A stretch of DNA of 64,000 nt from G963674835 sp963674835 (GCA_963674835.2 CAXXKC010000002.1:1550001-1614000), one strand, 5' to 3'. Shown: positions 19,151 to 28,285, counted from the first letter of the stretch. The notes: generated from the sequence alone by a model not told the origin. Translations and numbers: made by a program.

Positions 19151-19174
19151 GTTCTAGAATGAGGGTTGGGTCGC

Positions 19175-19552
19175 GTGTTGTGGAAGTTTTCTTGTCTTGC
19201 GTTAGCGGGTGCGGCGGGGACGTTGGCTCGCTATGGTCTGGCTGGCGCCGTGCAGAATGCGGTGGGAACGCTGTTTCCGTGGGGAACGGCGCTGGTGAAC
19301 ATCGTGGGCTGCATGGTGTTCGGCGTGTTGGTGGCGGTGATGGAAGGGCGATTTGCCATCAGCGGTGAGACGCGCGTTATCGTGTTGACCGGATTCATGG
19401 GGGCGTTCACGACGTTTTCGACGTTTGTCTTCGAGACGGAGCAACTGTTGGAAGGGGCTCGCTGGGGATTGGCGGCGGGGAACCTGGTGCTGCAGAACGT
19501 GGTGGGCGTGTGTGCGCTGGTGCTGGGGCTGATGCTGGGACGCCTCATCTGA
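19175..19552 (+). CDS. crcB: CrcB/Fluc fluoride channel
   Basis: A 125-residue protein with four membrane segments and the Fluc motifs GTLARYGL, WGTALVNIVGC and GFMGAFTTFSTF. Fluc channels are dual-topology dimers that export fluoride. No ATG exists; the GTG at 19175 or the TTG at 19166 are the candidates, both after a GAGGG. A DUF190 gene follows 15 bp later. No fluoride riboswitch was found upstream; the spacer is filled by the composite repeat. Confidence 0.9.
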   Translation: MLWKFSCLALAGAAGTLARYGLAGAVQNAVGTLFPWGTALVNIVGCMVFGVLVAVMEGRFAISGETRVIVLTGFMGAFTTFSTFVFETEQLLEGARWGLAAGNLVLQNVVGVCALVLGLMLGRLI

Positions 19553-19567
19553 TAAGGAGACGGGCTG

Positions 19568-19906
19568 GTGATCAAATTGCCTTCCGAGGCCGAATTGCTG
19601 CGGATCTTCATCGGCGAGAGCGATCATTTTGAGGGAAAGCTCCTCTATGAGGCAATCGTGACGGAAGCGCGGCAGCGAGGCATGGCGGGCGCCACGGTGG
19701 TGCGGGGATTGATGGGGTTTGGCGCCCATAGCCGGTTGCATACGGCGAAGATTCTGCGGTTGTCGGAGGATCTGCCGATTGTGGTGGAGATCGTGGACAC
19801 GCCGGAGAAGATCGCCGATTTTCTGCCGAAGCTGGATGAGATGATCGGCGAGGGATTGGTGACGTTGGAGCGAGTGCGGATCATCACGTACCGGCACGAG
19901 AAGTAG
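19568..19906 (+). CDS. DUF190 protein (CrcB partner)
   Basis: A 112-residue DUF190 protein. It opens with KLPSEAELLRIFIGESDHFEGKLLYEAIV and has GMAGATVVRGLMGFGAHS, the two conserved blocks of the family. The fold is PII-like, and members often sit next to crcB. The GTG start is supported by AAGGAGA seven bases upstream. It is cotranscribed with crcB (15-bp gap), so a regulatory role in fluoride export is plausible but not proven. Confidence 0.85.
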   Translation: MIKLPSEAELLRIFIGESDHFEGKLLYEAIVTEARQRGMAGATVVRGLMGFGAHSRLHTAKILRLSEDLPIVVEIVDTPEKIADFLPKLDEMIGEGLVTLERVRIITYRHEK

Positions 19907-19956
19907 GCCAGCGCCGGCGGGAGCGGTGTGGCCGCTTCGAGGCTCGGGGTGGGTGG

Positions 19957-20898
19957 CTACTGCTTGGCGATTTTGCGGTAGTAGTCGATCGAGCGGCGGA
20001 GGCCTTCGTGGAGGCCGACTTGGGACTCGTAGCCGAGTAGTTGGCGGGCGAGGGTAATGTCGGCCATGCTCTCACGGATGTCGCCCGGTCGGGGCGGCGC
20101 GAACTCGGCTTCGACCTTGGTGCCGAGGAGCTGGTTGAGGGCGTCGAGCAGTTCGAGGAGCGTGGTGCTGCGTCCGTTGGCCACATTGAACACGCGGCCG
20201 GCAACCCCGGGGGCATCGGCGGCCAGGAGGTTGGCGTGCACGACGTTGCCGACGTAGGTGAAGTCTCGCGACTGGCCGCCATCGCCGTAGACGACCGGAC
20301 GACGCCCGGCAAGAATGGCCGTGATGAAGAGCGGAATCACCGCGGAGTAGGGGCTGCCGGGGTCCTGGCGCGGGCCGAAGACGTTGAAGTAGCGGACGGT
20401 CACCGTCTCGAAGCCGTAGGTGGCGGTGAAGGCGCGGCAGTAGTACTCGGCGGCGAGCTTGGCGGCGCCGTAGGGAGAGATGGGTGCCGGTGGGTCGCTT
20501 TCGCGTTTGGAGCTGTTGGGCTGATCGCCGTAGATGCTGCTGGAGCCGGCGTAGACGAGGCGGCGGACGCCTGCCTGACGGGCAGCGTCGAGGAGGGTGA
20601 CGGTGCCGGTGACGCATGCGGCGTTGCTATCGAGGGGCGCTTTCACGCTACGGGGCACGGAAGCGAGCGCGGCCTCGTGGAAGATGCAATCGACTCCGGC
20701 GACGGCTTTGCCAACGGCGTCGGGATCGACGAGATCGCCTTCGATGAACTCGACCTGGTCGCGGATCGGGTCGAGATTGGCGAGAAAGCCGGTGCTGAGA
20801 TTGTCGAGAACGCGAACGCGATCACCGCGTGCGACGAGCGCCTCGGCGATGTGCGATCCGATGAATCCTGCTCCTCCGGTGACGAGAATGGTGCGCAT
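19957..20898 (-). CDS. NAD-dependent sugar-nucleotide epimerase/dehydratase (GalE-like)
   Basis: A 313-residue extended-SDR protein. GGAGFIG at residues 8-14 binds NAD, and SSSIYG followed by SPYGAAK supplies the Ser, Tyr and Lys. RYFNVFGPRQDP is typical of UDP-GlcNAc/UDP-glucose 4-epimerases. It has an AAAGGACA ribosome-binding site. The frame is open upstream through the GspF gene but that is a shadow. It starts 20 bp after the GspF-like stop. A surface-polysaccharide precursor role is likely; the exact sugar is unknown. Confidence 0.88.
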   Translation of the reverse strand: MRTILVTGGAGFIGSHIAEALVARGDRVRVLDNLSTGFLANLDPIRDQVEFIEGDLVDPDAVGKAVAGVDCIFHEAALASVPRSVKAPLDSNAACVTGTVTLLDAARQAGVRRLVYAGSSSIYGDQPNSSKRESDPPAPISPYGAAKLAAEYYCRAFTATYGFETVTVRYFNVFGPRQDPGSPYSAVIPLFITAILAGRRPVVYGDGGQSRDFTYVGNVVHANLLAADAPGVAGRVFNVANGRSTTLLELLDALNQLLGTKVEAEFAPPRPGDIRESMADITLARQLLGYESQVGLHEGLRRSIDYYRKIAKQ

Positions 20899-20918
20899 CG
20901 TTGTCCTTTGTCGGGTCG

Positions 20919-21956
20919 TCAGTGCATCGCGTCTTGGAGCGTGCCCAGATAGAAGAAGAAGATACGGAAGATCATAACGATGATTATGGCGGCGACCAAG
21001 GCCCAGACGGCGAAGCCGGCGAGCATGGTGAGGGTGCTCATGGCGGCGGTGGCGCGTTCGCGATATTGGCGGCTGAGGACGGCCATCGACTCGACGACGC
21101 GACCGCTCTGCTCGCCCACGCGCATGGTGTCGAGGAACTCGGGCGGGTAGGCACCGGTTTCGAGGAAGGTGTCGTAGAGGGAATTGCCGCTGCGAATCGA
21201 CGCTTCGACCTGGTCGATCTGGTCGAGGTAGCGGGCGTTTCGGGCACTTTCGAGGCTCAGCCGGACGGCGTGGGTGATCTCCATGCCGGCGTCGAGGGTG
21301 AGGTGGAGGGTCCAAGCGAGGCGAGCCAGGGCCATGGTTTCGAGGGGTGGACCGAGCATGGGCACGCGGAGGATGGCACGTTGGACAGCATGGGTCCAGC
21401 CTAGTCCGCGCTGGATGGCGTGGATCAGGAGTGCGATGCCGGCGATGGCCGACCCGACGACTAGGCTGTAGATGAGCAGTCCGCGGTTGCCAACGAGTCC
21501 CCAGCCGAGGATGTCGGTGGTGGTGCCCGTGGAACTGCCGATGATGCCGAGAATCCAGATCATGAACCCGACGATGAAGATCGCCGCGATGAGCTGGAAC
21601 ATAGGCCAGGTGATGGAGCCGAGGAAGTCGCGGCGGAGCTTGACTTGATAGTCGTAGTTCTCGGCGAGCTGGGCGCAGGCCTCCCCGAGATGGCCGGTTT
21701 TATCCCCTACGGCAATGATGTTGAGGAAGAGGTCGGGGAAGAAGTCGGTGCCATCGTCCATGGCGTCGGGGAGACTCGTGCCCTCGTTGAGGGCCTGGCT
21801 GATTCGCGTCATGCGCGAGCGGAGGGCCCGGCCTTGGCTGCGTTCGGCTTCGCGGGCGATGACGGTGCGCAGATCGACCCCGGCATCGAGGGAGAGGGCG
21901 AGCCGCCGGCAGAGGCCTGCCAGTTCCTTGCTCGAGATTCGTGGGGAGAACCACAT
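20919..21956 (-). CDS. Type II secretion system F-domain protein (GspF/PilC-like)
   Basis: A 345-residue protein with two T2SSF domains (about 8-135 and 205-330) and three strong membrane segments near 118-140, 160-185 and 310-340. GspF/PilC proteins form the inner-membrane platform of type II secretion or type IV pili. No other gsp or pil gene is in the window, so it is an isolated member, as often seen in planctomycetes. An ATG at 21956 gives a normal N-terminus. It is followed at 20 bp by the epimerase. Confidence 0.85.
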   Translation of the reverse strand: MWFSPRISSKELAGLCRRLALSLDAGVDLRTVIAREAERSQGRALRSRMTRISQALNEGTSLPDAMDDGTDFFPDLFLNIIAVGDKTGHLGEACAQLAENYDYQVKLRRDFLGSITWPMFQLIAAIFIVGFMIWILGIIGSSTGTTTDILGWGLVGNRGLLIYSLVVGSAIAGIALLIHAIQRGLGWTHAVQRAILRVPMLGPPLETMALARLAWTLHLTLDAGMEITHAVRLSLESARNARYLDQIDQVEASIRSGNSLYDTFLETGAYPPEFLDTMRVGEQSGRVVESMAVLSRQYRERATAAMSTLTMLAGFAVWALVAAIIIVMIFRIFFFYLGTLQDAMH

Positions 21957-21986
21957 AGGGTGTCGCCATAGGGAATTGGCGGTCGT

Positions 21987-22083
21987 CCAGTGCGTGTCGC
22001 ACTCAACTGTAGCGTTCGCGGCGGCGTGTCTTTACGGTTCCGAAAGCGAAATACACGCTACGATTACGCCGAAAGCGCTCTGG
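21987..22083. repeat. 97-bp nested palindromic element, copy 1
   Basis: Runs from CCAGTGCG to CGCTCTGG. It contains, in order, a GTGCG-TGT-CGCAC hairpin, GTAGCG...CGCTAC arms, and an inner stem close to GTGTNTTTC...GAAANACAC. The termini CCAG/CTGG are complementary, while the copy at 60559 has CTAG/CTAG. It lies between the divergent GspF and HtrA genes. Confidence 0.8.
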
Positions 22084-22166
22084 CGTTCAGCTTACCACAG
22101 CTGGGCGGCGTTGTTGATAGTGTACACCTGGGAACGCCGGCGGCCCGTTGGGGCGACGCCCGCGCC

Positions 22167-22194
22167 TTTCCAATGGATTGAACTGTCGTATAAT
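22167..22194 (+). promoter_or_regulatory. Predicted sigma-70 promoter of the HtrA gene
   Basis: TTTCCA (22167-22172) and a perfect TATAAT (22189-22194) with a 16-bp spacer. The start point would be near 22201, giving a leader of about 27-39 nt. It lies about 85 bp beyond the palindromic element. Confidence 0.55.
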
Positions 22195-22227
22195 TGGGGG
22201 AGTCGACACCGATAGCCTTCTGTTGAG

Positions 22228-23439
22228 ATGTGCGCGCGTATGGACGATCACCCCCAAGCTCCGCAATCCGATTCTCGGCCGGAAGTTACGTATGCCGAGA
22301 CGTACGTTCCGATGGGCGAGCGACGCAGCGCCCGATTACCTGTGATGATCGGGCTGTTGGTGCTGATGCTGGGTCTGCTGATCCTGCCATCGGTGTTGGA
22401 GAGCATTCAGTACTCAGTGACTCGCGGGCGGCAGCGGGCAATCGCGGAGGTGGCGCGTGGGGAGTTGGACAAGCTGCCGGATTTGGCGAATCGCTATCGG
22501 CTGGTGGCCCAGGCGGTGGCGCCGAGCGTCGTGGGCATCGACACGGTCCAGGTGGTGCAGCGCCAGGATCAGTGGAACCGAAGAACACGGCCGTACGTGG
22601 CGGCGGGCGAGGGCTCGGGCGTGATCGTCGATAAGCGGGGATACATTATCACGAACTTCCACGTGATCGACGGGGCCAGCGAGGCGAAGGTGAAGCTGAG
22701 CGACGGTCAGGTGATTTCAAATGTGACCTTGGTCGGGGCGGATCCGGCAACCGACATCGCCGTGCTGAAGATTAACGCGTCGGGCTTGATTGCGGCGCCG
22801 TGGGGGGATAGCGATGCGCTTCAAGTGGGCGATCCGGTGCTGGCGATCGGCAATCCGTTTGGGTTCGACCGGACGGTTACGGCGGGAATTATCAGCGCCA
22901 CGGAGCGGCACAACGTGGTGGGAAACGGGGGATATCAGGACTTCATCCAGACCGACGCGGCGGTGAATCCCGGGAACAGCGGCGGCCCACTGGTGAATAT
23001 GAAGGGACAGGTGGTAGGCATCAATACGGCGATCTACGGGCAGAGCTACCGGGGGCTGAGTTTCGCGATTCCGAGCCGGTTGGCCCGGGAGGTCTACGAG
23101 CAGATCCTCAAGACAGGCCGCGTGGAAACGAGCGGCTGGTTGGGGGCAGCGTTGGAGCCGGTTACGGAGAAACTGGCCGAACAGTTGGATCTGAAGACGC
23201 TTCGCGGAGTGGTGGTGAGCAGGGTGTACAACGATTCGCCGGCAGAGAAGGCGGGCGTGAAGCCTGGGGATGTGATCGTGGGTTGGGGAGATAAGGAGAT
23301 TGGCGAGTTTAGGGACCTGTCATTCTTGGTGGCTCGAACGAAGCCTGGCACGAAGGTGCAAGTTCATCTGATTCGCGGTCATGAGAAGTTGGACGTGACG
23401 GTGACGGTTGGAACGCAGCCAATCGGGTTTCAGCGGTAG
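22228..23439 (+). CDS. HtrA/DegP-like serine protease with PDZ domain
   Basis: A 403-residue membrane-anchored protease. A single membrane segment lies near residues 35-53. The trypsin-like domain has His145 (TNFHVIDG), Asp176 (ATDIAVLKI) and Ser251 (GNSGGPLVN), so the triad is complete. One PDZ domain (about 305-395) follows. Members degrade misfolded envelope proteins; one PDZ with an N-terminal anchor is the DegS type. The ATG at 22228 gives MCARMDD; the ATG four codons on is an alternative. Confidence 0.9.
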   Translation: MCARMDDHPQAPQSDSRPEVTYAETYVPMGERRSARLPVMIGLLVLMLGLLILPSVLESIQYSVTRGRQRAIAEVARGELDKLPDLANRYRLVAQAVAPSVVGIDTVQVVQRQDQWNRRTRPYVAAGEGSGVIVDKRGYIITNFHVIDGASEAKVKLSDGQVISNVTLVGADPATDIAVLKINASGLIAAPWGDSDALQVGDPVLAIGNPFGFDRTVTAGIISATERHNVVGNGGYQDFIQTDAAVNPGNSGGPLVNMKGQVVGINTAIYGQSYRGLSFAIPSRLAREVYEQILKTGRVETSGWLGAALEPVTEKLAEQLDLKTLRGVVVSRVYNDSPAEKAGVKPGDVIVGWGDKEIGEFRDLSFLVARTKPGTKVQVHLIRGHEKLDVTVTVGTQPIGFQR

Positions 23440-23442
23440 AGT

Positions 23443-23482
23443 CGCTGGTGGGGCTCGCTTTGGCTCGGCCCACCCTACGGCT
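23443..23482 (+). repeat. GGTGGGGCTCGC-type dispersed palindrome
   Basis: CTGGTGGGGCTCGCTTTGG...CCCACCCTACGG element directly after the HtrA stop; the core is slightly diverged (CTTTGG for CTGCG). Confidence 0.65.
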
Positions 23483-23584
23483 ACTGGCTTATTCGACGCA
23501 TTCTGCGCATTTGCCCTCGTTGACGGGGCTCAGTGGTCGGTTGGGTGCCTGTGCTGGCTCGTGCCGAGTCGGCGTGTCGCGGAA

Positions 23585-23613
23585 TTGACCCATGATTTTC
23601 TGCGGGATATAAT
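23585..23613 (+). promoter_or_regulatory. Strong predicted promoter of dnaG-rpoD
   Basis: TTGACC (23585-23590) and TATAAT (23608-23613) are separated by the ideal 17 bp. The start point would be near 23620, leaving about 89 nt before the chosen dnaG ATG. This is the best sigma-70 match in the window. Confidence 0.75.
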
Positions 23614-23708
23614 CAGCGACCGCTGTGAAGCAAGAAGCCGCCGGCAGTAGGTTTTGCCCAGGGCGCGGCGAATGGATTCGCTGTCCTCGGTCCGGTGAAG
23701 TGGAAGGG

Positions 23709-25598
23709 ATGTCACGCGTCTTGACACAGAGGGAGCGGACGGTGTCGTTTGGGTCGATGGACACCAAGGAACTGGTGAGGCAGGCGGTCGATATCGTCGA
23801 TCTGGTCGGTCGCCATATCCAGTTGCGTCGTCAGGGCAGGCACTATGTGGGCCTGTGCCCTTGGCACGACGACACCCGCCCCAGTCTTCAAGTGAACCCC
23901 GAGCGCCAGTCGTTCAAGTGCTGGGTATGCGACATCGGGGGCGATGTGTTCACGTTCGTCGAGAAGATGGAAGGCGTGACGTTTCCCGAGGCGCTGGCGA
24001 TGCTGGCGGACCAGGCGGGGATTGCGTTGGAGCCGCAGCGTATTGCAGGCGAGAAGGGCGATCCGACTTCGGACAAGCGGTTGCTGTATCGAGCGATGGC
24101 GTGGGCCGAGGGACAGTATCACGAGTGTTTGATGCGCCGCGAGGAAGGGGAGCCGGCGAGGAAGTATCTGAAGAGTCGCGGGCTGACGGGCGAGAGTGCC
24201 CGGATGTTTCACTTGGGATACTCGCCAGGTTGGGACTGGATTGTGAATCGGGCTCGCGAGACGGACTTCAGCGGTGCGGTGCTGGAGAAGGTGGGGATTC
24301 TGGCGCAGTCGCCGGAGGAGCACGGCCGGGCGTACGATCGGTTCCGGGGGCGCGTGCTGTTTTCGATCCGGGATGCGCAGGGGCGGCCTGTAGGGTTGGG
24401 CGGCCGGGTGTTGCCGGAATCGGGTTCGACGAGTCCGGCGAAGTATGTGAACTCGCCGGAGACGCCGCTGTTCACGAAGAGCAAGCTGCTCTACGGGCTG
24501 GACGTGGCCAAGGACGCGATGCGGAAGAGTCGCACAGCGCTGGTCATGGAAGGCTATACGGACGTGATCGTCGCCCATCAGTACGGGTTCAACGACGCGG
24601 TGGCGGTGCTGGGAACGGCGTTGGGGCCGCGACATATCGATACATTGAAACATCACGTCGACCGGATTCTGTTGGTGCTGGACGGGGACGAGGCGGGGCA
24701 GCGCCGGGCCAAAGAGGTGCTGGAACTGTTCGTGACGGAGAAGGTGGACCTGCGGATCGTGACCTTGCCCGACGAGCTGGACCCGTGCGACTTCCTGGCA
24801 GAGCATGGGGCGGAGGCATTTCGCGAGATTTTGGAGAGCCGAGCCGTCGACGCGTTGGACCATGCGTTTCAGGTGGAGACGCAGGGCATCGATCTGAACA
24901 ATGACATTCATGCGGCTAGCGAGGCGTTGGCGCGGCTGGTGGCCACAGTGGCCAGAGCGCCGCGGCTTCGGGCGGATTCGACTCGCGAGGATCGGTTTCG
25001 CGAGGAGAAGTTCTTGCAGCGTCTGGCGATGAGTTTTCGCGTGCCGGAGCAGGACGTTCGCGATCGTCTTACGTCCGTTCGGCGGGCGGGGCAACGCCGG
25101 CCGGGTCCGACGCCGGCCGTCGCGGAGCCCGGGCGCGGAGCGCCGGCGGAACCGGCGATCGATTCGGCGCCGTGGCAGCGGGAATTGCTGGAGATTCTGC
25201 TGCAGTTTCCGGAGGTGGTCGAGACGGCACAATCGCATATTCGTGCGGAAGAGCTGGCGTACGAGCCTTGCCGGCGAATCTATCGGAAGTGCTGCGAATT
25301 GAGCGGCGCGGGCGTGACGCCTACGTTCGAACAATTGATGTTGGCGTTCGACGAGCCGGTGGTGAAGAACCTGCTGGTCGAACTGGACGAGAAGGGGCGA
25401 GCCAAGGAGATGGTGGCGCCTTTGGAGCTGTTGGAGGCATTTTTCGCTACGTATCGACGACAGAAAGTCGTACAACCGGCCCCAGGCCAAATGGAAGACG
25501 AACAGCTCTTTCAGTTGGCCCGGGACTTAGAGACCCTGCATGGCAGTCCCCGGCCCACGGATGGGCAGGACCATGCACGGGTTGATCGGGGCCATTGA
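23709..25598 (+). CDS. dnaG: DNA primase DnaG
   Basis: A 629-residue primase. The N-terminal CHC2 zinc finger is C50-x2-H53-x17-C71-x2-C74. The TOPRIM core has EGYTD near residue 281 and DGDEAGQ near 325. A C-terminal helicase-interaction region follows a Pro/Ala linker. It makes RNA primers for replication. The ATG at 23709 is taken as start because it leaves a leader after the promoter; the in-frame ATGs at 23625 (nearly leaderless) and 23757 (MDTKELVRQAVDIV) are alternatives. rpoD follows in the same transcription unit, a classic primase-sigma order. Confidence 0.95.
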   Translation: MSRVLTQRERTVSFGSMDTKELVRQAVDIVDLVGRHIQLRRQGRHYVGLCPWHDDTRPSLQVNPERQSFKCWVCDIGGDVFTFVEKMEGVTFPEALAMLADQAGIALEPQRIAGEKGDPTSDKRLLYRAMAWAEGQYHECLMRREEGEPARKYLKSRGLTGESARMFHLGYSPGWDWIVNRARETDFSGAVLEKVGILAQSPEEHGRAYDRFRGRVLFSIRDAQGRPVGLGGRVLPESGSTSPAKYVNSPETPLFTKSKLLYGLDVAKDAMRKSRTALVMEGYTDVIVAHQYGFNDAVAVLGTALGPRHIDTLKHHVDRILLVLDGDEAGQRRAKEVLELFVTEKVDLRIVTLPDELDPCDFLAEHGAEAFREILESRAVDALDHAFQVETQGIDLNNDIHAASEALARLVATVARAPRLRADSTREDRFREEKFLQRLAMSFRVPEQDVRDRLTSVRRAGQRRPGPTPAVAEPGRGAPAEPAIDSAPWQRELLEILLQFPEVVETAQSHIRAEELAYEPCRRIYRKCCELSGAGVTPTFEQLMLAFDEPVVKNLLVELDEKGRAKEMVAPLELLEAFFATYRRQKVVQPAPGQMEDEQLFQLARDLETLHGSPRPTDGQDHARVDRGH

Positions 25599-25674
25599 CG
25601 ATTCCCGTACCGTTTGGCCGCGATCGCAACTGGCAATCCCCTAGCGCGCCATGAGGGCGCAAAAGGAGAAATCG

Positions 25675-27354
25675 GTGGACCATTTCGACAAGGAATTGCA
25701 TGAATTGGTCGCCAAGGGCAAGTCGCAGGGATATCTGACCTACGACGAGGTGATTTGCTACCTGCCCGATGAGGCCGTCGACCCAGAGAAGCTGGATAAC
25801 CTGCTGATCGCCCTGGACGAACAGGGCATCGAGTTGCTGAACGAGGCTCCCGAGCCGGAATTCTTCGAGGCGGACAACGCTTCGGGGGATTCGAACGGCG
25901 AGGAGGAGATCGGACCGGACGGGCTGAGTGTGGAGGGCGTTCTGAAGCTGCCCGAGCCGCCCGAACTGAACAAATGGAGCAACGATCCGATCCGCATGTA
26001 CCTGAGCCAGATGGCGGAGATTCCGCTTTTGGCGAGGGAAGAAGAGATCGCGCTGGCGAAGAAGATCGAGGTGACTCGGAAGCGGTTTCGCCGGACAGTG
26101 ATCGGCTGCAACATGGCGTTGCTGAACACGATCAGCACGCTGGTGAAGGTGCACCGGGGCGGACTGCCGTTCGATCGGACGGTGAAGGTGTCGCTGACGG
26201 AGCGACTGACCAAAGAGCAGATCATGGCGCGGATGCCGCACAATCTGCAGACGCTGGAGCATCTGAACGAGCAGACGGAGGCGGACTTTCGCCGTTTGAT
26301 CAGCCGCCGGATTTCGTCGGAAGCACGGGCGGCGGCGAGGAAACGTTTCATCCGCAATCGGCGGAAGGAACTTATCCTGGTGGAAGAGTTGAGCCTGCGA
26401 ACGCGTCGAATCCAGCCGATGATGCGGCAGATGGAAGATACGTGCCGGCGGATGGAGTTTCTGAAGAACCGGCTGCGGGAGTTGGAGACACGTCCGGCGC
26501 CGATGGATCTGCGGGCAAACCTGCGGCGAGAGCTGCGGGATTTGATGCTGCTGACGCAGGAGAGCCCGAAGAGCCTGCGTCGCCGCTGCGAGCGGATGGA
26601 AGCGCAGTACCGCGACTACGAGGAGGCCAAGCGGCAACTGTCGGGCGGCAACCTGCGGTTGGTCGTGTCGATTGCGAAGAAGTACCGCAACCGGGGGATG
26701 AGCTTCCTGGATTTGATTCAGGAGGGGAATACCGGGTTGATGCGGGCGGTGGACAAGTACGAATATCGCCGGGGATACAAGTTTTCGACGTACGCGACGT
26801 GGTGGATTCGGCAGGCGATTACGCGGGCGATTGCCGATCAGGCGCGGACGATTCGGATCCCGGTGCATATGATCGACGTGCTGAGCAAGTTGAAAAATAC
26901 CTCGAAGAGGCTCTTGCAAGAACTGGGCCGAGAACCGACAACAGAAGAGTTGGCGACTCGGGCCGAGTTCAGCTTGGACGAGACTCGCCGGGTGCTGAAC
27001 ATGGGCCGACATCCGGTGAGCCTGGACCGGCCTGTGGGCGAAAGCGAGGACAGTTGTTTTGGCGAGTTCATCGAAGATAACGGCCTTCCGAAGCCGGACC
27101 GAGCCGCCACGAACGAGATGTTGCGCGACCGCATCGAGGCTCTGCTCAAGACGCTCACCTATCGGGAGCGGGAGATTATCCGGCTCCGTTATGGTCTGGG
27201 AGACGGGTATACGTATACGCTCGAAGAGGTGGGGCGTATTTTCAAGGTCACGAGGGAACGGGTGCGGCAGATCGAAGCCAAGGCCGTCCGCAAGTTGCAG
27301 CATCCCGTGCGGAGCAAGCAACTGGAAGGATTCTTGGAACGCGTTGCGGGTTGA
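25675..27354 (+). CDS. rpoD: RNA polymerase primary sigma factor RpoD
   Basis: A 559-residue housekeeping sigma-70. Region 1.1 lies at the N-terminus, region 1.2 around NDPIRMYLSQMAEIPLL, and a non-conserved region between about residues 140 and 320. Region 2 follows (LRLVVSIAKKYRNRGMSFLD through FSTYATWWIRQAITRAI), then region 3, and region 4 with the helix-turn-helix VGRIFKVTRERVRQIEAKAV. The GTG at 25675 is preferred over the ATG at 25651 because AAGGAG lies six bases before it. It is cotranscribed with dnaG and ends at a strong terminator. Confidence 0.95.
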   Translation: MDHFDKELHELVAKGKSQGYLTYDEVICYLPDEAVDPEKLDNLLIALDEQGIELLNEAPEPEFFEADNASGDSNGEEEIGPDGLSVEGVLKLPEPPELNKWSNDPIRMYLSQMAEIPLLAREEEIALAKKIEVTRKRFRRTVIGCNMALLNTISTLVKVHRGGLPFDRTVKVSLTERLTKEQIMARMPHNLQTLEHLNEQTEADFRRLISRRISSEARAAARKRFIRNRRKELILVEELSLRTRRIQPMMRQMEDTCRRMEFLKNRLRELETRPAPMDLRANLRRELRDLMLLTQESPKSLRRRCERMEAQYRDYEEAKRQLSGGNLRLVVSIAKKYRNRGMSFLDLIQEGNTGLMRAVDKYEYRRGYKFSTYATWWIRQAITRAIADQARTIRIPVHMIDVLSKLKNTSKRLLQELGREPTTEELATRAEFSLDETRRVLNMGRHPVSLDRPVGESEDSCFGEFIEDNGLPKPDRAATNEMLRDRIEALLKTLTYREREIIRLRYGLGDGYTYTLEEVGRIFKVTRERVRQIEAKAVRKLQHPVRSKQLEGFLERVAG

Positions 27355-27366
27355 CGCGAATCGTCA

Positions 27367-27399
27367 AACCGCTGACCTCCCGGGGTCAGCGGTTTTTTT
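27367..27399 (+). terminator. Rho-independent terminator of dnaG-rpoD
   Basis: AACCGCTGACC and GGTCAGCGGTT form an 11-bp perfect stem with a 6-nt loop, followed by a run of seven T (27393-27399). It lies 12 bp after the rpoD stop. Confidence 0.9.
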
Positions 27400-27438
27400 A
27401 TTTCCACCGTTGATTGGAACCGATTGATCTGGGGAAAA

Positions 27439-28167
27439 ATGTCATCTGAAACGAACGTCGTTACGGTTACGCTGCGCACGCTTCATCGCATGCACCGGCA
27501 ATTGAGCGATCTGAACGAGCAATTGGAGCGAGGACCGCGACTGTTGGCGGCGCAAGAGGTCAATATCGACCGGTCGGCCAAGCAATTGGCCGAGGCGGAG
27601 GGGCAAGCGAAAGCGGTGCGGATGTCGATCGACAAGAAGCAGCTTCAGTTGGATTCGGGCGAGACCGGAGTGCAGCGACGGCGACTCCAACTGCAGCAGG
27701 CGAACGACAACCGCGAGTATCAGGCATTGAAGGAGCAGATCGCTGCCGACGAAATGGCCAACAGTGTGCTGGCAGACGAGATCCTCGAGGCCATGGAGAA
27801 GATGGACCTGATGACCCAGAAGGTGGCCGAAGCGAAGGCGATTCTGGACCGGGCCAAGCAGGATGCCGAAACGCTCGCGCGGGACTTCCAAGAAAAGGAA
27901 CCCAAGGTGCGGGGCGAGATCGAACGGATTCAGGCGGAGGCGAAGGCTTCGGAGGCGGAATTGCCCAGCGATTTCCGGCTGCTGTACAACCGGCTGGTCA
28001 AGGGGCGCGGGGAGGATGCGTTGGCGCCCGTGGTGGGCGAGTATTGCGGCGGGTGCAACCACCACATTCCGGTGAACATCATCAGCGCCCTGATGCTGGC
28101 TACGCCGATCCAGTGCAAGTCGTGCGGGCGACTGCTGTACTTGCCGGAGCATTATGAAGCGCACTAG
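27439..28167 (+). CDS. Coiled-coil protein with C-terminal zinc ribbon (CT398-like)
   Basis: A 242-residue protein. Residues about 15-180 are a long antiparallel-type coiled coil rich in Glu, Lys, Gln and Ala. The C-terminus has CGGC-x20-CKSCGRLLY, a four-cysteine zinc ribbon of the zf-RING_7/CT398 type. Family members occur in most bacterial groups and have been linked to envelope or flagellar transport, but the role is not settled. The ATG at 27439 is chosen because GGGGA precedes it; the ATG at 27424 would add five residues. It starts 40 bp after the rpoD terminator, so it has its own promoter. Confidence 0.8.
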   Translation: MSSETNVVTVTLRTLHRMHRQLSDLNEQLERGPRLLAAQEVNIDRSAKQLAEAEGQAKAVRMSIDKKQLQLDSGETGVQRRRLQLQQANDNREYQALKEQIAADEMANSVLADEILEAMEKMDLMTQKVAEAKAILDRAKQDAETLARDFQEKEPKVRGEIERIQAEAKASEAELPSDFRLLYNRLVKGRGEDALAPVVGEYCGGCNHHIPVNIISALMLATPIQCKSCGRLLYLPEHYEAH

Positions 28168-28263
28168 GTCGGCCGGGCGGTTGGCTTGAAGGTCCGAGCG
28201 GGGATGTTGTGTGCGCTCGCGGTTCGGTCTTTCTGCTGTGAGTGGGCGAGGGTGGTTGGATTG

Positions 28264-28285
28264 GCACAGCCGGGGGCGGCTGTGC
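28264..28285. repeat. GCACAGCCG hairpin repeat
   Basis: Perfect 9-bp arms GCACAGCCG/CGGCTGTGC with a GGGG loop, followed by TACATGGGCGGG. A degenerate GAGTGGGCGAGGGTGG lies just upstream, as in the composite copies elsewhere. Confidence 0.75.

Noticed and set aside
18998..19174. Fluoride riboswitch upstream of crcB
   Set aside because: The region is a dispersed hairpin repeat; the expected pseudoknot core is not visible.
23712..27321. Minus-strand frames opposite dnaG and rpoD
   Set aside because: Shadows of two unmistakable housekeeping genes.
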